IMG/VR virus record: IMGVR_UViG_3300007735_000519 | Span: 1-24,973 of that record | Strand: one strand, 5' to 3' | From: a virus | Length of the DNA: 24,973 nt | Shown here: piece after piece, positions 22,244 to 24,973 of the stretch | Layout: each line of letters opens with the position of its first letter | Position numbering within the stretch: the stretch's first letter is position 1 | The notes under the pieces: generated by a model | Seen by the model: the letters and a program-made list of their open reading frames with translations, nothing else | Databases searched by the model: none | What the model was told of the DNA's origin: nothing | Position numbers and translations under genes: made by a program

Positions 22244-23756
22244 TTTGTATCTCCGCAGTCAATAAAGCACCAAGCGCTGTAGCCATCAAATCTCTATCTG
22301 CTCTACCATTCCCACCAAATTTTGTTCCGCCACCAAACAAATTTTCGGTAGAAACAGTCAAAATTTCCGTGTAACGGTCATTGTAAATTCTACCCTGATA
22401 AGGGTCAGCAAAATCATCAGGAATATATTGACCTCGTGAATAAGGCAAACCTGCTTTGGTTGGACCAACCACTTTCTGTCTTCCTTCTTTCACTTTGTCT
22501 GTCATAGGAGTAGTCAAATCACCACTTTTACCCCAAGTTCGTCTCGCTAAAGCCGCTTGTTCCATCAACCTCATCGGACGACTAAAAAAAGTAAGAGCAT
22601 GAACCGTCTCATGGGTAAGAGTGTCAGCGTCTTGCATATCAGCAACGATTCTTTGTTGAGATTCGCTCCAATTCCCGCCTCCCCGACTGCGGGCTAAAAC
22701 CTTTACATCGGACGGTATTTTGCTTAAAAGACCTGAGGGAAAACGAGAAGCAACCTCTTGAATAATTTTTTGTTGCTTTTCTTCAGATTCGGGAGCGCCA
22801 GAGGTGTCAACTTTGGCGGGATAGTTCTGAGCCATAGGACGATATTGACCAATAATTTTTTTAATCTCTTGACCAACCCTTTCGTGAATATCTAAATATC
22901 TTTGATGATTTTCTGAACGGCTAGGATTCCCCGCTTGTTGAATTTCGGTTCTGAGAGTTGCTAAAGGTGCATCGTCACCCCACGATAATTCATATATTTG
23001 TGATTCTAAAATGTTTAGCGCTCTGTTTACTTCCCATCTAGCAGAAGAGTTCGCCCTTTGGAGTTCTCTGCGAACCTGCCACGCTTGTTGAGCATCTGAA
23101 CCATAACCTTCTTCGTTCAAAATGCGTTTATATTCTTTGGAGGCTTTAATTAAGGCGCCTTTAGCAACCTTCGCCTCATTTTTAAACCTCTCGTATTCCT
23201 CTACCGCATCCTTCACAAGAGGATAAACTTTCGGGTCTTTATCAACAGCCCTATCCAACAAAGATTTTGAGGCGCTTTCTTGAGCCTTTTTGTCGTCGGG
23301 TCGTGATTGGTAGGCAATCGCATCATCCAACTCTTGTTGAGTACAGAAACCCGATTTAACAACTTCTGACCCTGCTTCATCCAAAACTCTTTTACCTAAA
23401 GCGTTGACTTGCGCTTCTGCTTCCATGACAGCAATAGAAGGAACCTCCAAAATTTTTCCTCTTATTCGGACTTTCGTGTATGCGCCTGTTCGGTTAGTTT
23501 CATAATCGTATTCAAAACTTGTATTAGAAAGTCTGCTAACCGAAGACAATTTTTCGGCTGTTCTATCAATCTGTTCCCTTAAAGATTTTTGAGAAGGCAC
23601 ACCACCCTTATCGCCCTTACGATTTCCTTGCCAACGAATGTTTGCCGCATACCTGCCTGCCTCTGACCTATCGCCTCCAAACGAAGCCTTTTCAAACGCA
23701 TCGTCAACAAAAAGCAAATCACCATCCAACCAAGCAAACCGATTATTTTGTTTCAT
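22236..23756 (-). CDS. Tagged zincin-metallopeptidase-like protein
   Basis: A 506-residue protein. ATG 23756 overlaps the end of the ADP-ribosyltransferase-like gene, with GAGGTGG upstream. Residues 1-22 are a short acidic/aromatic leader. Residues 23-44 carry the shared tag. Residues 55-310 are largely helical, charged and coiled-coil-like with no recognised domain. Residues 350-506 form the catalytic-type domain: DADTLTHETVHALTFF holds HExxH (H382, E383, H386), and RYTEILTVSTENLF (E464) supplies a plausible third zinc ligand, followed by DRDLMATALGALLTAE. The HExxH plus late (T)ExLxxxxE arrangement resembles zincin-like domains found in other phage head-associated proteins. The substrate is unknown. 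It could be a capsid-delivered peptidase or a maturation enzyme. Confidence 0.75.
   Translation of the reverse strand: MKQNNRFAWLDGDLLFVDDAFEKASFGGDRSEAGRYAANIRWQGNRKGDKGGVPSQKSLREQIDRTAEKLSSVSRLSNTSFEYDYETNRTGAYTKVRIRGKILEVPSIAVMEAEAQVNALGKRVLDEAGSEVVKSGFCTQQELDDAIAYQSRPDDKKAQESASKSLLDRAVDKDPKVYPLVKDAVEEYERFKNEAKVAKGALIKASKEYKRILNEEGYGSDAQQAWQVRRELQRANSSARWEVNRALNILESQIYELSWGDDAPLATLRTEIQQAGNPSRSENHQRYLDIHERVGQEIKKIIGQYRPMAQNYPAKVDTSGAPESEEKQQKIIQEVASRFPSGLLSKIPSDVKVLARSRGGGNWSESQQRIVADMQDADTLTHETVHALTFFSRPMRLMEQAALARRTWGKSGDLTTPMTDKVKEGRQKVVGPTKAGLPYSRGQYIPDDFADPYQGRIYNDRYTEILTVSTENLFGGGTKFGGNGRADRDLMATALGALLTAEIQND
23625..23690 (-). repeat. Shared tag, copy 2 (zincin-like protein)
   Basis: Encodes KASFGGDRSEAGRYAANIRW plus QG at residues 23-44 of the zincin-like protein. 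Confidence 0.9.
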
Positions 23757-24909
23757 CTAAAACCACCTCAAGTATCGGTCCAGTTTCATTAACGCCAACA
23801 ACTTTAAACTTTGTTCCACGATTCAAAATTATTTCTCCTTCGCCCATTCTTTCCCCACCTGGGTCGGGAACCAAAATGTCAAGACCTTTCGGAATCAAAA
23901 TCGTTGCGATGCGCTTTTCGGATGGCAATGTATCGCCCTCTTTATAGTCGCCACGATTCATCTCTGATTGAAAAGGTACGCTCACACCCGAAAACCCGAT
24001 AGCCCTGTCTATGCTCATGCTTGTAGAACAGAAACCTAAATCTTCAACAGTTTGACCTACGCTCGCTTCCAAAGAGGCGATTGTTGCAGGGTCAATACCC
24101 CGATAAACCCTGAAGTTTGCAGGTGCAACCATTTTAAATTCTCTGAAAGCATCATCCATCAAGCCATAAGCAACTACTTTTGGCATCTTCACATCTTCCC
24201 CGTTAATACTTATGGTGAAAGAACCATATTGAGAGTCATAATTTTTTTGACCATGTTCATCGTAATCCCATTCGTCGGCATTGAATCTTTCAGCGCCGTA
24301 CACACTTTCTTGAATTTCTTCCATCTCTTCTCTAAGACTTTGAATTTCGGCTGAGTTGTCGGTTTCATCATCTTCGTCTTCTTCTCGCTCCAACTGACGG
24401 ATTTCTCTTTCAAGTCTTGCAACCCGTTCTTCGTCTTGTTCGCTTAATTGCTCCCGTAATAAATCTTTAAACGGTAAACCTCTTCGTAAATGTCTATTCA
24501 AATCTACAAAAAAATCGTCGTATCCCTTTCCAAGATAAGAGGACAAAATAACTGCGGGAAGCATCTCATCTTCTCTTTCGCTATTTCTTTCTCTTTCAGA
24601 AATTTCTTTGTTAATTTCTGCCATTGTCTTCCCTAAGCCTGAACGAGAAATAGGGGCATTAATAAGTGCCTCCACCAATTCATCATTTGGTTTTGAATAT
24701 TTTTCTAGTAAAGCGTTCAAACCACTAGAAACAGAAAGGTCGTCTTTAAGTTGCCCTTGCCATCTAATATTGGCGGCATACCTGCCCGCCGCTGAACGGT
24801 CACCGCCAAAAGACGCCTTCAGCAACAAAACTAAATCATCAACAGCAACTTGCGCCCCAATCTCCGCAGACGAAAAATCAAAAAGAACCGAATTACTCCC
24901 AAGGTCCAT
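23743..24909 (-). CDS. Tagged ADP-ribosyltransferase-like protein
   Basis: A 388-residue protein. ATG 24909 overlaps the end of the upstream gene by 17 nt and has AGAGAGG upstream. Residues 1-30 are a hydrophobic/acidic leader. Residues 31-52 carry the shared tag. Residues about 130-190 are a highly charged coiled-coil-like region (RLEREIRQLEREEDEDDETD). Residues about 245-388 show the R-S-E layout of ADP-ribosyltransferase toxins: FRVYRG (Arg270), LGFCSTS (Ser295-Thr-Ser297) and GEGEIIL (Glu357-x-Glu359), followed by TKFKVVGV. An E-x-E motif usually indicates Arg-directed transfer. Such domains occur in phage virion proteins, including T4 Alt, which is injected with DNA. The tag and its place directly after the presumed portal suggest a capsid-carried effector (inference). 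Confidence 0.82.
   Translation of the reverse strand: MDLGSNSVLFDFSSAEIGAQVAVDDLVLLLKASFGGDRSAAGRYAANIRWQGQLKDDLSVSSGLNALLEKYSKPNDELVEALINAPISRSGLGKTMAEINKEISERERNSEREDEMLPAVILSSYLGKGYDDFFVDLNRHLRRGLPFKDLLREQLSEQDEERVARLEREIRQLEREEDEDDETDNSAEIQSLREEMEEIQESVYGAERFNADEWDYDEHGQKNYDSQYGSFTISINGEDVKMPKVVAYGLMDDAFREFKMVAPANFRVYRGIDPATIASLEASVGQTVEDLGFCSTSMSIDRAIGFSGVSVPFQSEMNRGDYKEGDTLPSEKRIATILIPKGLDILVPDPGGERMGEGEIILNRGTKFKVVGVNETGPILEVVLDETK
24754..24819 (-). repeat. Shared tag, copy 1 (ADP-ribosyltransferase-like protein)
   Basis: Encodes KASFGGDRSAAGRYAANIRW plus QG at residues 31-52, with Ala in place of the Glu after Arg-Ser. Confidence 0.9.
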
Positions 24910-24973
24910 AAAAACCTCTCTCAGTCATCTCAACCTGAGCCTGTTTCGCTGAAAACCGTTTCACACTTTCTTC
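24893..24973 (-). CDS. C-terminal end of an upstream gene (portal by position only)
   Basis: One minus-strand frame is open from the window edge to a TAA at 24895-24893, giving 26 residues that include KRFSAKQAQVEMTERGFYGP and end WE. The other two minus frames hit stops within this stretch. It overlaps the start of the ADP-ribosyltransferase-like gene by 17 nt, in keeping with the compact operon. In most siphoviruses the gene before the head-maturation block is the portal, so that is the best guess. The fragment itself carries no diagnostic motif. Confidence 0.5.
   Translation of the reverse strand, partial: EESVKRFSAKQAQVEMTERGFYGPWE

Noticed and set aside
17418-24819. Tag copies as a recent DNA repeat or recombination hot spot
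   Set aside because: The copies differ at most synonymous positions (for example agg against cgt for the same Arg, and different Ser and Gly codons). There is no long DNA identity, so the similarity is at protein level.
1-24973. tRNA genes, CRISPR arrays, insertion sequences, integrase or attachment sites
   Set aside because: No cloverleaf-like sequence, regularly spaced repeat, transposase or recombinase motif was noticed on either strand. This was checked by eye only.

Overview
This window is a contiguous piece of a tailed double-stranded DNA phage (or prophage) genome. It holds the head-maturation, head-tail joining, tail and tail-fibre modules. Every supported gene lies on the minus strand and genes are packed with short gaps or start/stop overlaps, so the functional order runs from the right end (24973) to the left end (1). 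A 1534-residue tape measure, tail-tube-like proteins, a frameshifted tail assembly chaperone and the absence of any sheath gene point to a siphovirus with a long non-contractile tail. No host marker is decisive. The secreted lysozyme-like protein with a Thr-rich linker and the moderate base composition would fit an actinobacterial, perhaps freshwater, host, but this is a weak inference.

Right part (about 24973 to 16420): after the tail end of an upstream gene (portal by position only) comes an unusual cassette. It encodes an ADP-ribosyltransferase-like protein, a zincin-metallopeptidase-like protein, a small unknown protein, a giant fusion (XkdF-like prohead protease, DUF5872/DUF6321-like basic segments, zeta-toxin-like kinase), a protein with a ParB-like D-G-H-H-R motif, a small orphan with a tandem repeat, an SNase-like nuclease and a 65-residue protein. 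Five of these proteins share a ~22-residue tag with core FGGDRSEAGRYAANVRW. It occurs six times and always upstream of the putative effector domain. Codons differ strongly between copies, so it is conserved at protein level. The simplest hypothesis is that it is a capsid-targeting or prohead-protease-processing signal that loads effector proteins into the virion. A terminator-like hairpin closes this block.

Middle part (about 16256 to 10620): a winged-helix-like protein, a membrane-anchored small protein, an acidic coiled-coil scaffold, a decoration protein, the major capsid protein, a second beta-rich head protein, a small SH3-like protein, connector, head closure, HK97-gp10-like protein, tail terminator, a 52-residue Com-like zinc ribbon and a possible 18-residue ORF with a strong ribosome binding site.

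Left part (10591 to 1): a secreted SLT/lysozyme-fold protein, a small SH3-like protein, two tandem paralogous tail-tube-like proteins, a tail assembly chaperone with a -1 slippery heptamer GGGAAAA giving a longer G-T type product, the tape measure, a minor tail protein, two small tail-tip/fibre-associated proteins, a polyglycine-rich receptor-binding-type protein, a small conserved tail protein, and the start of a second glycine-rich paralog cut by the window edge. No tRNA, CRISPR, integrase or insertion sequence was seen. No stretch longer than 300 bases lacks a gene.
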